Below, piece by piece: positions 17,549-25,506 of a stretch of 64,000 bases of DNA; position 1 is the first letter of the stretch; every line of letters begins with the position of its first letter. Below the pieces are notes generated by a model. It searched no databases, was not told the origin of the DNA, and saw nothing but the letters and a program-made list of their open reading frames with translations. The DNA lies in NCBI GenBank assembly GCA_040756745.1, contig JBFLYO010000004.1, forward strand, positions 62,001-126,000. Reading direction: 5' to 3'. A program made the position numbers and the translations under genes. Source of the stretch: JBFLYO01 sp040756745. GTDB taxonomy: Bacteria > Bacteroidota > Ignavibacteria > UBA10030 > UBA6906.

Positions 17549-17857
17549 ATTGATCCTCGTCACGAGCGTTATACTATCCAATGGGTGCCCTTGTTCCCTT
17601 GAATCCGCATTTTCGCCTGAAAATTCCAGAATTTCCTTGTAATTTTTACAATTCTCAAAGTCATAGATTTCTGCGATGTCGTAAAATCACTCATGTAATC
17701 GCATTATCTTGCGCGTAATCACATCGCTGTGCGTCCCTTTACACTACATTGTGAACAAGATCAAAAGAGAGTAATCGAGTCACGGTTTCGTATGTGGGGA
17801 AATCATACAAGTAGGAAGTTCAAACATCAGCATCCCAACAAGCTCAGCGAGAAGACA
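17549..17857. promoter_or_regulatory. AT-rich divergent intergenic region with a TTGTAA/TTACAA palindrome
   Basis: This 309-nt gap between the HEAT gene (minus) and the T9SS protein gene (plus) is much more AT-rich than its surroundings. At 17637-17651 lies a perfect inverted repeat TTGTAA-ttt-TTACAA, suited to a dimeric regulator. Several A/T runs follow up to about 17720. I see no convincing ORF, tRNA or tandem repeat. It most likely holds promoters for both genes and a long 5' leader for the plus-strand gene. Confidence 0.5.
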
Positions 17858-20116
17858 ATGACCACCGGTATGAGATTCAGGACCACGATGTTGCTCATCG
17901 GACTCACGGCTATGGTCGGGAGGATGGTCCAGGCGCAGGGGCGTTTTGAGAGCCAGGCGTCAGGGAGCTGGGGAACGGCGTCGACATGGACGCTTGCTGC
18001 AGGGTCCGATGCGGACGGAATTCCCGACGCGACCGACACGGTCATCGTCCAGTCGCCCCACGCAGTGTCAGTCGGAGGGTCAAACGTTGATTGTGCCCGG
18101 CTCTCCGTGGAAGCAGGGAGCACAGTGACCATCGGCGGTGCGGGAAATGTGCGCATCAATGCCAACCCCGGTTCTGTGTCGGTGTACGGCACAGTGACCA
18201 TGAGCAGCAGCGGAACAATTCAGGAGAATGGAGCCGGAACCCGCTCGTTCACTCTCGGGAGCAGCGGCATAGTGACGATCAGCGGGACGGCGGCGTTCCC
18301 AGCGTTCGATAGCTACGCGCTGGATCCGGCGAGCACGGTGGAGTTCACCAGAAGCGGGGACCAGACGATCCGTTCAGGGATCGTGTTTGGCAACCTGACG
18401 CTCGGGGGGAGCGGGAGGAAGACCGTCTCTCCCGTCCCCGCTGACACGACATTCCGCTCCGAGGGGACGTTGACGATTGCGTCAGGTGTGACACTCGACG
18501 TTTCCACGAACATCCTCCATGTCTTTTTCGACGGAGACGTAATGAACAGCGGGACGCTTGACGCATCTGTCGGCATCGTGGTGGTCGTCTTCAGCGGCTC
18601 GCAGTTCGTCAATAACGGCACATTCCTCACCAGCAGCACGCCGGGGTACGGGTACACACCCTCCGTGACGTACGTGAATACGACGGTGAGCGGTTCTTCA
18701 CCTCAGACGTACTATGATCTGGTTGTCGACGGTACCATGTCGCCCGGAGGGAACCTGACGGTGACAAGGCATCTGACGATCATGGCGGGAGGAGTCTTGA
18801 ACGCCGGGACCGGCCTCACGCATACGGTGGGTGGGAATTGGACCAATGGCGGCGGGTTTAACTGCGGGACCTCCACAGTCCAGTTCCAGGGAAGCGCGCT
18901 GCAGGATATCGGTGCATCGACATTCTACAACGTCGTGGTGAACAATGCTGCCGGCGTGCGGCTGACCGGGAACCTCGATATCGCCGCAGGTGGGACCCTC
19001 ACCCTGACCAGCGGCAACCTGACGACAGGCGCGAACACGCTCACCATGAATGGGACAGACCCGGCTTCGCTGGTCCTGGGATCCAACAGCATCACCGGGA
19101 CTGTGGCACGGGCGATCGCACCCGGCTCCACGGGGACATACCGGTTCTTCAGCGCGAATGCCTACATCATCCCTGGCGGCACGGGGAATCCGACTTCAAT
19201 CACCGCCACCGTGTTCCCGAACACCAATCCGCCAAACCTTGGCGCCGGGGCCGACACCAACGTGATTGTTAAACGGTACTACCGCATCGACGCAGTGGGG
19301 ATGGGTCCGGGGTTCGGGTACAGCATCCGGCTCCCGTACAATCAATCCGAAGTCCGGGGGAACGAGTACAACTATACCTTGTGGGAGAACAGCGGTTCGG
19401 GATGGGTTGATGTCGGCGTTGCGTCTGCACCGGACACTGCGGCCAATTTTGCGGAGCAGAATGGTCTCACCGCGTTGTCCGACTGGACGCTTGCGGAGAA
19501 TACCGCGGCGCTCCCCATCCAGCTCGGCAGCTTTCAGGGCGCGGTGGTGGGCACCTCCGCGGATGTCCGTTTGACCTGGACGACTGTTTCGGAGATCAAT
19601 AACTACGGTTTTTACGTTCAGCGGTCTGCGTCGGCCGGTGGCCCTTTTGTAACGCTGCCGTCAAGCTTCGTTCCTGGCAACGGCACCACGCTGAGCCCGC
19701 AGCAGTACAGCTGGACCGACCGCAGTGTCGCGGCCGGGACGCACTATTACCGGCTCCAACAGGTTGATCTCGACGGCAGCACCTCGTTCAGCGAGGCGGT
19801 GAAAGTCATCGTTGCGACCGCGACGGGGGTGGAAGAGCAGGCTCGGCCCGAACGGTTCGCATTGGCGCAGAACTATCCGAATCCGTTCAATCCGGCGACG
19901 ACGATCCGGTTCAGCGTCGCAACGACGGGGCATGCCACGCTGGTCGTCTACAATATCCTCGGCAACGAGCTTGCGACTCTCTTCGCGGGGACGGCGCAGG
20001 CGGGCAGAGAGTACACCGTAACATTCAACGGCGACGGCCTCGCTAACGGGGCGTATTTCTGCCGTCTCACCAGCGGCGAAAAGACCGAGCTGAGGAAGAT
20101 GATTCTGCTGAAGTAA
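17858..20116 (+). CDS. T9SS-exported repeat protein (beta-helix-like), C-terminal sorting domain
   Basis: ATG 17858 is preceded by GCGAGAAG and gives 752 aa; the signal peptide ends near residue 28 (MVQAQG). Residues about 30-480 are rich in Gly/Ser/Thr/Val with repeated short strands (GTVTMSSSGTIQ, GNLTLGGSG, GTLTLTSGNLTTG), suggesting a parallel beta-helix or similar solenoid. A FnIII-like or cohesin-like part follows (VRLTWTTVSEINNYGFYVQRS). From about 658 the T9SS type A sorting domain runs to the end (NYPNPFNPATT, NGAYFCRL, KMILLK). It should be secreted or cell-surface attached. No catalytic motif is visible; adhesion or structural function is plausible. A strong terminator hairpin follows 33 nt after the stop. 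Confidence 0.85.
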   Translation: MTTGMRFRTTMLLIGLTAMVGRMVQAQGRFESQASGSWGTASTWTLAAGSDADGIPDATDTVIVQSPHAVSVGGSNVDCARLSVEAGSTVTIGGAGNVRINANPGSVSVYGTVTMSSSGTIQENGAGTRSFTLGSSGIVTISGTAAFPAFDSYALDPASTVEFTRSGDQTIRSGIVFGNLTLGGSGRKTVSPVPADTTFRSEGTLTIASGVTLDVSTNILHVFFDGDVMNSGTLDASVGIVVVVFSGSQFVNNGTFLTSSTPGYGYTPSVTYVNTTVSGSSPQTYYDLVVDGTMSPGGNLTVTRHLTIMAGGVLNAGTGLTHTVGGNWTNGGGFNCGTSTVQFQGSALQDIGASTFYNVVVNNAAGVRLTGNLDIAAGGTLTLTSGNLTTGANTLTMNGTDPASLVLGSNSITGTVARAIAPGSTGTYRFFSANAYIIPGGTGNPTSITATVFPNTNPPNLGAGADTNVIVKRYYRIDAVGMGPGFGYSIRLPYNQSEVRGNEYNYTLWENSGSGWVDVGVASAPDTAANFAEQNGLTALSDWTLAENTAALPIQLGSFQGAVVGTSADVRLTWTTVSEINNYGFYVQRSASAGGPFVTLPSSFVPGNGTTLSPQQYSWTDRSVAAGTHYYRLQQVDLDGSTSFSEAVKVIVATATGVEEQARPERFALAQNYPNPFNPATTIRFSVATTGHATLVVYNILGNELATLFAGTAQAGREYTVTFNGDGLANGAYFCRLTSGEKTELRKMILLK

Positions 20117-20149
20117 AGGGCGCATGGTGGTGGGGTTGCGCCTCGCAAA

Positions 20150-20179
20150 CCCCCCGCGATCGCGGGGGGTGTTTTGTTT
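20150..20179 (+). terminator. Rho-independent terminator
   Basis: C6-GCGATCGC-G6 at 20150-20169 is a perfect palindrome that can form a very GC-rich stem, followed by the T-rich tail tgttttgttt. It lies 33 nt after the T9SS protein gene and ends its transcript. Confidence 0.85.
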
Positions 20180-20265
20180 CAGGCGCTACGCGGAACGAAG
20201 GGTGGACAGTTGACATTCATCGAGCCAGTCAATACATTCCCGGTCAATCGTTGGAGTTTCTCCGC

Positions 20266-21210
20266 GTGACCGAGATCATGGCCGGGGCACACCTCACGCG
20301 AGCAACACGGGCGCGTTCCTTCCTTTTCCTCTGCAGTGTCCTCATCTCCGGCGTTGCCGCCGCGCAACAACCCGCAATGCCTCCGGAGTATCGCGATGTC
20401 CTTGCCGACCTGGGACTGACCGGAGATTACAGTGACGGTGTCCTCAAGATCACCCTCATGCGTCCCGACCTTTCAGTGTCGGTTGCCGGCCGGCGTGCGC
20501 CGGCGGCGTTCGGGTTCAGCGGATGGCTTGCCTTCGCCAAGGGAGACCGGAATGTGGATGTCATGATGGGAGACCTCGTGCTCCTGGAAGAAGAGGTCAA
20601 CCCCGTCATCTCCGCCCTGCTCGCGAACGGTCTGGAAGTCACGGCACTGCACAATCATTTTCTCTTCGAAGACCCCCGCGTTATGTATATGCATATCCAT
20701 GGCATGGGCGACGCGGGATCTCTAGCAAGTGATGTGAAGCCAGCGCTCGATCTCATCGGCCGCGTCCGCCGGCCGGACGCGCCTCCACCGAGGCCGGCCC
20801 TTCCCCTCCTCCGCGGCAACCTTAACGCAGACCGGCTCAACCGGATCATCGGCACCACGGGAACGATCATCCCCCCCGTGTACAAGGTGGTCGTGCCCCG
20901 CACCGACATTGAGGTACGGGACATGGGCGCGCTGATCAACGCGCGCATGGGACTCAACTCGTGGCTGGCGGTATTCGGGAGCGACGACACCGCAGCGGTC
21001 GCGGGAGACATTGCGATGCTCGAAGAAGAAGTGACGCCGGTGGTAAAAGCGTTGCGCGCCAACGACGTGGAGGTCGCAGCGATTCACCACCATATGACCG
21101 GGACGCGCCCCGTTATCATCTTCCTCCATTACTGGGGGATCGGGCCGGCTGAAGGCCTTGCAAAAGGATTCCGCGCCGCGCTTGATGAGCTCGGCAGTCA
21201 CCGACCCTGA
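20266..21210 (+). CDS. DUF1259-type (LppY/LpqO-like) exported protein with duplicated domain
   Basis: The product is about 314 aa from GTG 20266, which lies nine bases after GGAG; ATG 20278 is an alternative. A signal peptide (SFLFLCSVLISGVAAAQQ) is followed by two similar halves. Half one contains MGDLVLLEEEVNPVISALLANGLEVTALHNHF (here split: LVLLEEEVNPVI and LEVTALHNHF). Half two contains AMLEEEVTPVVKAL and VEVAAIHHHM. Each half ends in a VMYMHIHG or VIIFLHYWG strand. This is the pattern of DUF1259 proteins, whose function is unknown; the HNH/HHH clusters could bind metal. It follows a terminator, so it probably has its own promoter in 20180-20265. Confidence 0.8.
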   Translation: MTEIMAGAHLTRATRARSFLFLCSVLISGVAAAQQPAMPPEYRDVLADLGLTGDYSDGVLKITLMRPDLSVSVAGRRAPAAFGFSGWLAFAKGDRNVDVMMGDLVLLEEEVNPVISALLANGLEVTALHNHFLFEDPRVMYMHIHGMGDAGSLASDVKPALDLIGRVRRPDAPPPRPALPLLRGNLNADRLNRIIGTTGTIIPPVYKVVVPRTDIEVRDMGALINARMGLNSWLAVFGSDDTAAVAGDIAMLEEEVTPVVKALRANDVEVAAIHHHMTGTRPVIIFLHYWGIGPAEGLAKGFRAALDELGSHRP

Positions 21211-21293
21211 GACTCACCTCCCACCCTGTTTCCAGTCAGATCTGCTCCCAGGAGTGCCTCATACGCCGGCTGGTCGCCGGAGCCTGATGGCGG

Positions 21294-21827
21294 TTACGGT
21301 CGCAAGAGATACCGTTCATTCAGGACCGCGGTGTGGTGCCGCGCATGACCGACAATAATATAGGCAAGTGCGCGGGCTGTGACGGGGAATCCGTTGGCCG
21401 TTCCCTTTCGCAGCCACGATCCGCGCGACAAGTGCCGGAACATCAGCTCGTGGGATTCCCGCAGCGAGGCGAACTCGCGCTGCAGTTCTTCGAGCGGGGC
21501 TTCTTCCGCCGAAGAGGCGTCGGCGTACTGGGCTTCGTCGAAACCCGGGAGCGGCGATTGCTCACTCCTGGCAATGCTGAGCGCACGGTAGCCGAACACT
21601 CGCTCAGAGTCGATGACGTGCCCAATCACCTGACGGACACTCCACTTCCCCTCCGCGTAGCGGTACCCCACCAGGTTTGCAGGGATGCCTGAGAGAAGCG
21701 CGAGGAACTCTTCTTTCTCTTTGGCAAGTGTGGAGAGGATGTCTGTTTCGGGGACGCGGGCGACATATCGACTGAAGTCCGGCGCGTATTCGTCGGACGC
21801 GGGGCGGCCGATCTCCTGCTGGGACAT
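21294..21827 (-). CDS. DinB-superfamily protein
   Basis: ATG 21827 follows an excellent AAGGAGG and gives 177 aa; the frame opens further upstream without support. The DinB four-helix fold is indicated by KWSVRQVIGHVIDSERVFGYRAL in the first third and by ALAYIIVGHARHHTAVLNERYL at the C-terminus. His in QVIGHVID together with the GHARHH histidines would form the usual metal site. DinB-like proteins include thiol transferases such as bacillithiol transferase YfiT and damage-induced proteins; the substrate is unknown here. It is convergent with the DUF1259 gene. Confidence 0.85.
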   Translation of the reverse strand: MSQQEIGRPASDEYAPDFSRYVARVPETDILSTLAKEKEEFLALLSGIPANLVGYRYAEGKWSVRQVIGHVIDSERVFGYRALSIARSEQSPLPGFDEAQYADASSAEEAPLEELQREFASLRESHELMFRHLSRGSWLRKGTANGFPVTARALAYIIVGHARHHTAVLNERYLLRP

Positions 21828-22008
21828 GCTGCCTCCTTCGCTGATGATCTCAGGCTCTATCCCCGGACCCCTATCTGGTCGCAGGGGGTGACGAAACATG
21901 ACCAACTTCTCACACTTTCTTCCGTCTATATAATGAAGGGAAGTAATGCGTCTCACGGCCATATCCCATGGCCGGAAGAGGTGCCAGTATGTGCGTACGG
22001 GAGATAGC

Positions 22009-22548
22009 ATGAGAAGATTCGTCTGGGCCAGGCGGGGGAAAACGCCGCCGCATTACGAACTGCTCTTCAATGACGGCGTCCTCGGGTCCCTTGCCTGGGT
22101 TCAGGGCTCAAGAACGACGGCCGTTGCCGAGATGGCAGGTGGCGTCATGGTCTTCCGGAGGAAAGGCCTGCTGCACCGGCACTTTGTTATCGAAAACCTC
22201 AGGGAAGAAGCAGTCGCCAGCATCAGTTTATTCGCCCGGGGAAACTCTGGTGAATTGCAGCATCCCAGCGGGGCCACGTACGCTTTTGGTTTTGACGAAG
22301 CGCTCGAGTGGTCGGATGAACAGGGACGAATTCTCGCCCGAGTCGGGGAATCGGACCTCGGAGGAGGTTTTGTCACGGAGGAATCCACCCTTGGACAACC
22401 ACTCCCCCTTTTGCTCGCCTTCGCCGGCTGGTACCTGTACCGGGCTCACGCTGCTGAGCAAGCTACTGGGAGACCATTCGACGTCAGTAACCTCCTTTCG
22501 ATCGCTGGCACAGAAGTTGCTCGGTTGCCATTCAAGAAAATGACTTGA
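22009..22548 (+). CDS. Hypothetical protein, unrecognised
   Basis: The start ATG 22009 follows GGAGATAGC and gives 179 aa. The sequence is soluble, with alternating hydrophobic strands in the first 130 residues (HYELLFNDGVLGSLAW, GVMVFRRKGLLHRHFVIEN) and a more helical end with a short hydrophobic piece (PLPLLLAFAGWYLY). The strand-rich part, in which a substrate-like sequence surrounds a basic FRRKG turn, faintly recalls LURP-one/tubby-like proteins, but I do not claim that. The gene is divergent from the DinB gene and lies just before the operator region of the LacI regulator. Confidence 0.55.
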   Translation: MRRFVWARRGKTPPHYELLFNDGVLGSLAWVQGSRTTAVAEMAGGVMVFRRKGLLHRHFVIENLREEAVASISLFARGNSGELQHPSGATYAFGFDEALEWSDEQGRILARVGESDLGGGFVTEESTLGQPLPLLLAFAGWYLYRAHAAEQATGRPFDVSNLLSIAGTEVARLPFKKMT

Positions 22549-22574
22549 CATTGGTAATTCCCTTCCGTACCATT

Positions 22575-22588
22575 GAAACGCTTCGATA
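22575..22588 (+). promoter_or_regulatory. Putative LacI-family operator 1
   Basis: GAAACGCTTCGATA has the AARCGYTT core with central CG typical of LacI/GalR operators. It matches site 2 (22669-22682) at 11 of 14 positions in the same orientation, and lies about 170 nt upstream of the LacI-family gene. Confidence 0.55.
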
Positions 22589-22668
22589 CTTCTCCACTTT
22601 CCTGCAGTAGATTCCAGACTAGATGCTATAACCGCAGAGTTTTTGCGGATTTCTCGATTCCCGATAGT

Positions 22669-22682
22669 AAAGCGTTTCGATA
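22669..22682 (+). promoter_or_regulatory. Putative LacI-family operator 2
   Basis: AAAGCGTTTCGATA is the second copy of the RAARCGYTTCGATA motif, 94 nt from the first, which is close to nine helical turns. The spacing would allow looping by a tetramer or two dimers. It is about 60 nt upstream of the regulator's start, so autoregulation is likely. Confidence 0.55.
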
Positions 22683-22741
22683 GCTGATTGGAATTCAGGA
22701 GCATGAGCGCCTGTTGTGCGCTGGGTTGATGATGAGGCATA

Positions 22742-23863
22742 GTGCTCCCTCTGCCGATGACGCTAATGCCGAATACCAGGCGATCTGGAAAAACCCCTCA
22801 CCGAAGACCAACGATCAAGGACGTCGCACGGCAGGCAGGACTTTCGCTGTCAACGGTCTCGCTAGTCATCAACCAGAGCGGCTATGTCAGCGAAGAGACG
22901 CGCTCCCGTGTTCTCCGGGTCGTCAAGGAACTGGGATATCATCCCAGTCGTGTAGCAAGAGGTCTTGCCTCAAAGACGAGCGGGAATATCGGTTTCATTC
23001 TCTCCGACGATCACTTTTCCAGTGCCGAGCCGTTCTACACCAGGATCTTCCTCGGAACGGAGTTCGAGGCACGCAATCACAATTTCTATATCCTGCTGAC
23101 GACTGTCGGCAACCAGTTCAGGGAAGACAGTTCGATCCCCCGGTTTCTTCTCGAAGGAAACGTCGACGGCGTCATCATAGCGGGAAAGATCAGCGCCCGG
23201 CTTGTGGAGTACATCGAAGGGATCGGTCTTCCCATTGTACTTGTCGATTATGAACTGCCGGGGAAGCGACTTTCATCTGTCCTCATTGACAACAGGAAGG
23301 GGGCGCATCTCGCAGTGGAGCACCTCGCGAGGCTGGGTCACAGACGCATTGGTTTCATCGGGGGCGACATGCAACACCCCAGCATCGCGGAACGCTACAA
23401 GGCATATCTGGAGACTCTTGACGATCTCGGTCTTCCGCGCGACGAGCGGCTGGCAGTGACCGACGAGCCCGACACACGGCGCGAGAACGGTGCAAGTGCC
23501 TTCAGGGTACTGCGCGCGAGGGGAGGGAGGCCCACCGCCATCTTTGCCGCCAATGACGCTATGGCGATTGGCTGCTTACAGGTGGCGCGGCAGCAGGGGA
23601 TGAGGATTCCCGACGATCTTGCGATCGTCGGGTTCGACGATGTCGAATCGGCGACGCATGTGGACCCGCCCCTGACCACGATCCGTGTCTTCAAGGAGGA
23701 AATGGGGACCCTGGCCATGCAGCGCCTCGTGCACGCCGTCAAGACGAAAACGCAGACGATCGTCAACACCTACGTACCGGTGGAACTGATAGTTCGCGCA
23801 TCGACAGTGAAACAGCAACCCGCTTCTCCCGAAGTTGCCGGCACGGCGGAGGGACTGGACTGA
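22742..23863 (+). CDS. LacI-family transcriptional regulator
   Basis: This is a 373-aa regulator. The N-terminal helix-turn-helix reads TIKDVARQAGLSLSTVSLVIN (about residues 24-44), followed by the hinge helix region (SRVARGLASKTSGNIGFI). The rest is the periplasmic-binding-protein-like effector domain (VDGVIIAGK, HLAVEHLARLGHRRIGFIGG, AIFAANDAMAIGCLQ, DDLAIVGFDD), normal in length and intact. Family members bind a sugar or sugar phosphate and release DNA. GTG 22742 follows GAGG by four bases; ATG 22757 and ATG 22766 are alternative starts. It is the first gene of the large carbohydrate block and the best candidate for its regulator. Two matching operators lie upstream. Confidence 0.9.
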   Translation: MLPLPMTLMPNTRRSGKTPHRRPTIKDVARQAGLSLSTVSLVINQSGYVSEETRSRVLRVVKELGYHPSRVARGLASKTSGNIGFILSDDHFSSAEPFYTRIFLGTEFEARNHNFYILLTTVGNQFREDSSIPRFLLEGNVDGVIIAGKISARLVEYIEGIGLPIVLVDYELPGKRLSSVLIDNRKGAHLAVEHLARLGHRRIGFIGGDMQHPSIAERYKAYLETLDDLGLPRDERLAVTDEPDTRRENGASAFRVLRARGGRPTAIFAANDAMAIGCLQVARQQGMRIPDDLAIVGFDDVESATHVDPPLTTIRVFKEEMGTLAMQRLVHAVKTKTQTIVNTYVPVELIVRASTVKQQPASPEVAGTAEGLD

Positions 23864-23946
23864 GAGATGCCGTGCGGGCGAAGGTCCAGCGCGAAGGGAG
23901 AGGCATGTTTACGTATCATCCATCAATCACAGTAAGGAGGTGTCCG

Positions 23947-25422
23947 ATGAATCGAGACATACGCTTTCTGGTGCCGGCGGTGCTTCTCGTGTTCGTCGCA
24001 GCGCTCGCGTACGGCCAGGGGACGAATCTCGTTCCGAACGGCGGTTTTGAGAGCGGGAAGCCGTCGTTGTGGAATGCTGAGCCTGGGACGAGCGGAGCGA
24101 CGCTGACGTGGGCGACGGACCAGGTGTACAACGGGACGCACTCGTTGAAGATCGCGAAGGCGACGACGGGAGGGATGGCGCGGTGGATTTCGGGGAACAA
24201 CGTGCGGTACTGGGTGGACAATATTCCCGACGGGGTGGACATCAAGCTTGGGGCGTGGGTGAAGACCAGCGGGGTGAACACCAGCCCGGCGAACGATGCG
24301 GCCCGGTGGCAGCTGAAGTTCTGGTTTTACGACACGCTGGGGGCGTTGATTGGCGGTGTGCCGTTTGTGTTGAACGTCGACCAGTCGGCAGCGACACGCG
24401 ACTGGTACGCGGACACCAACGGTGTGGGGACGGTGAACCTTCCGGTGAAGGCGTACCAGATGAAGATCTCGCTGGAGGGGGGCACCGATGCGACGGGGAC
24501 GGTGTGGATGGACAACGTGATATTTGTGGGGCGTGCCAATGCCTGGGCAGGCCAGAACTGGAACGGGTTTGCGGACGCGGACTCGGGGTGGCAGTACTGG
24601 ATCGCCCCTACGGGAGGCAACGACGGTGAGACCTACTTCCCGGGTTCAGGGGTGACGACCGAGCAGGCGCACTCGGGGAGCTACTCACTGAAGGTGGCGG
24701 CGCCGGTGGGACGTCAGACGGGCGAGCTGGTGTGGTTCACCGAGACGATGCCGATCCCGGCCAACAGTGCGGGGAAGAAGTATGTGCTGAGCTCATGGGT
24801 GAAGACCAGCGGGATCAAGAAGGACTCGGTGTTCAACGCCTCCTATGCGCTGGGGTTCACCTGGACGTGGCACAGGAAGATGTTTGTTGATGCGGGGGGC
24901 TGGGACGAGTTCGGGTCGGGTGAATACCGATTTGTGCTGAAGGATACCTCGACCAACTGGACGCAGTACCAGGTGATCATCGAGGTGCCGGACAACAGCG
25001 TCCGGGCGGTCTCCATCCGCCCCCGCGCCTTCAACCTCTGGACCGGCGTCGCATGGTATGACGATATGGCAATCAACCCGATCGACGCCGTCGGCACTGG
25101 GGTCGACGATCCGGGACCGATCCCTGGCAGTGGCGAGATACCGAACGCGTTCCGCCTGGAGCAAAACTATCCGAACCCGTTCAACCCGTCGACGACAATC
25201 GTCTTCGACCTCCCGGTCCGGTCGCCGTTGCGGCTCGAAGTCTATAACATCATCGGCCAGAAAGTGCGGACGCTGGTGGACGGCATCCAGCCGGCTGGAC
25301 GGTGGACGATGGTCTGGAACGGACGCGATGATGCGGGCGCTCCGGCGGCCAGCGGTATCTACTTCTGCCGCATGGTAACGCCTGATCACGCGCTTACGAC
25401 CAAGATGCTGCTGTTGAAGTGA
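23947..25422 (+). CDS. T9SS-exported protein with two CBM-like jelly-roll domains
   Basis: ATG 23947 is preceded by AAGGAGGTG, giving 491 aa with a signal peptide ending LAYGQG. Two related beta-sandwich domains follow: one near residues 26-200 (NLVPNGGFESG, HSLKIAKAT, GAWVKTSGVN, VWMDNVIFVG) and one near 215-400 (HSGSYSLKVAA, SSWVKTSGIK, AWYDDMAI). This is the CBM4/9-type pattern of carbohydrate-binding modules. From about residue 415 a T9SS type A sorting domain (NYPNPFNPSTT, SGIYFCRM, KMLLLK) completes it. No catalytic domain is present, so a glycan-binding surface protein is likely, perhaps filling part of the role SusD/SusE play elsewhere. Codons are strongly biased to G at third positions (gtg, ggg, acg). 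A terminator follows. Confidence 0.85.
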   Translation: MNRDIRFLVPAVLLVFVAALAYGQGTNLVPNGGFESGKPSLWNAEPGTSGATLTWATDQVYNGTHSLKIAKATTGGMARWISGNNVRYWVDNIPDGVDIKLGAWVKTSGVNTSPANDAARWQLKFWFYDTLGALIGGVPFVLNVDQSAATRDWYADTNGVGTVNLPVKAYQMKISLEGGTDATGTVWMDNVIFVGRANAWAGQNWNGFADADSGWQYWIAPTGGNDGETYFPGSGVTTEQAHSGSYSLKVAAPVGRQTGELVWFTETMPIPANSAGKKYVLSSWVKTSGIKKDSVFNASYALGFTWTWHRKMFVDAGGWDEFGSGEYRFVLKDTSTNWTQYQVIIEVPDNSVRAVSIRPRAFNLWTGVAWYDDMAINPIDAVGTGVDDPGPIPGSGEIPNAFRLEQNYPNPFNPSTTIVFDLPVRSPLRLEVYNIIGQKVRTLVDGIQPAGRWTMVWNGRDDAGAPAASGIYFCRMVTPDHALTTKMLLLK

Positions 25423-25430
25423 TGCACGTG

Positions 25431-25465
25431 GGGGCGCGGCGATAGGCCGCGCCCCTGCACGTTTT
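25431..25465 (+). terminator. Probable Rho-independent terminator
   Basis: GGGGCGCGGC (25431-25440), loop gatag, and the perfect complement GCCGCGCCCC (25446-25455) are followed by tgcacgtttt. The T-run is short, so some read-through into the TonB receptor gene 42 nt further on is possible. Confidence 0.65.
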
Positions 25466-25506
25466 CGGCCTGAACCCCATTGTCGACCACGCCGAGGCGG
25501 TGTTCC

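Noticed and set aside
22632..22648. Short hairpin CCGCA...TGCGG between the two LacI-type sites
   Set aside because: A five-pair stem is too short to call a terminator or structured RNA in a GC-rich genome.
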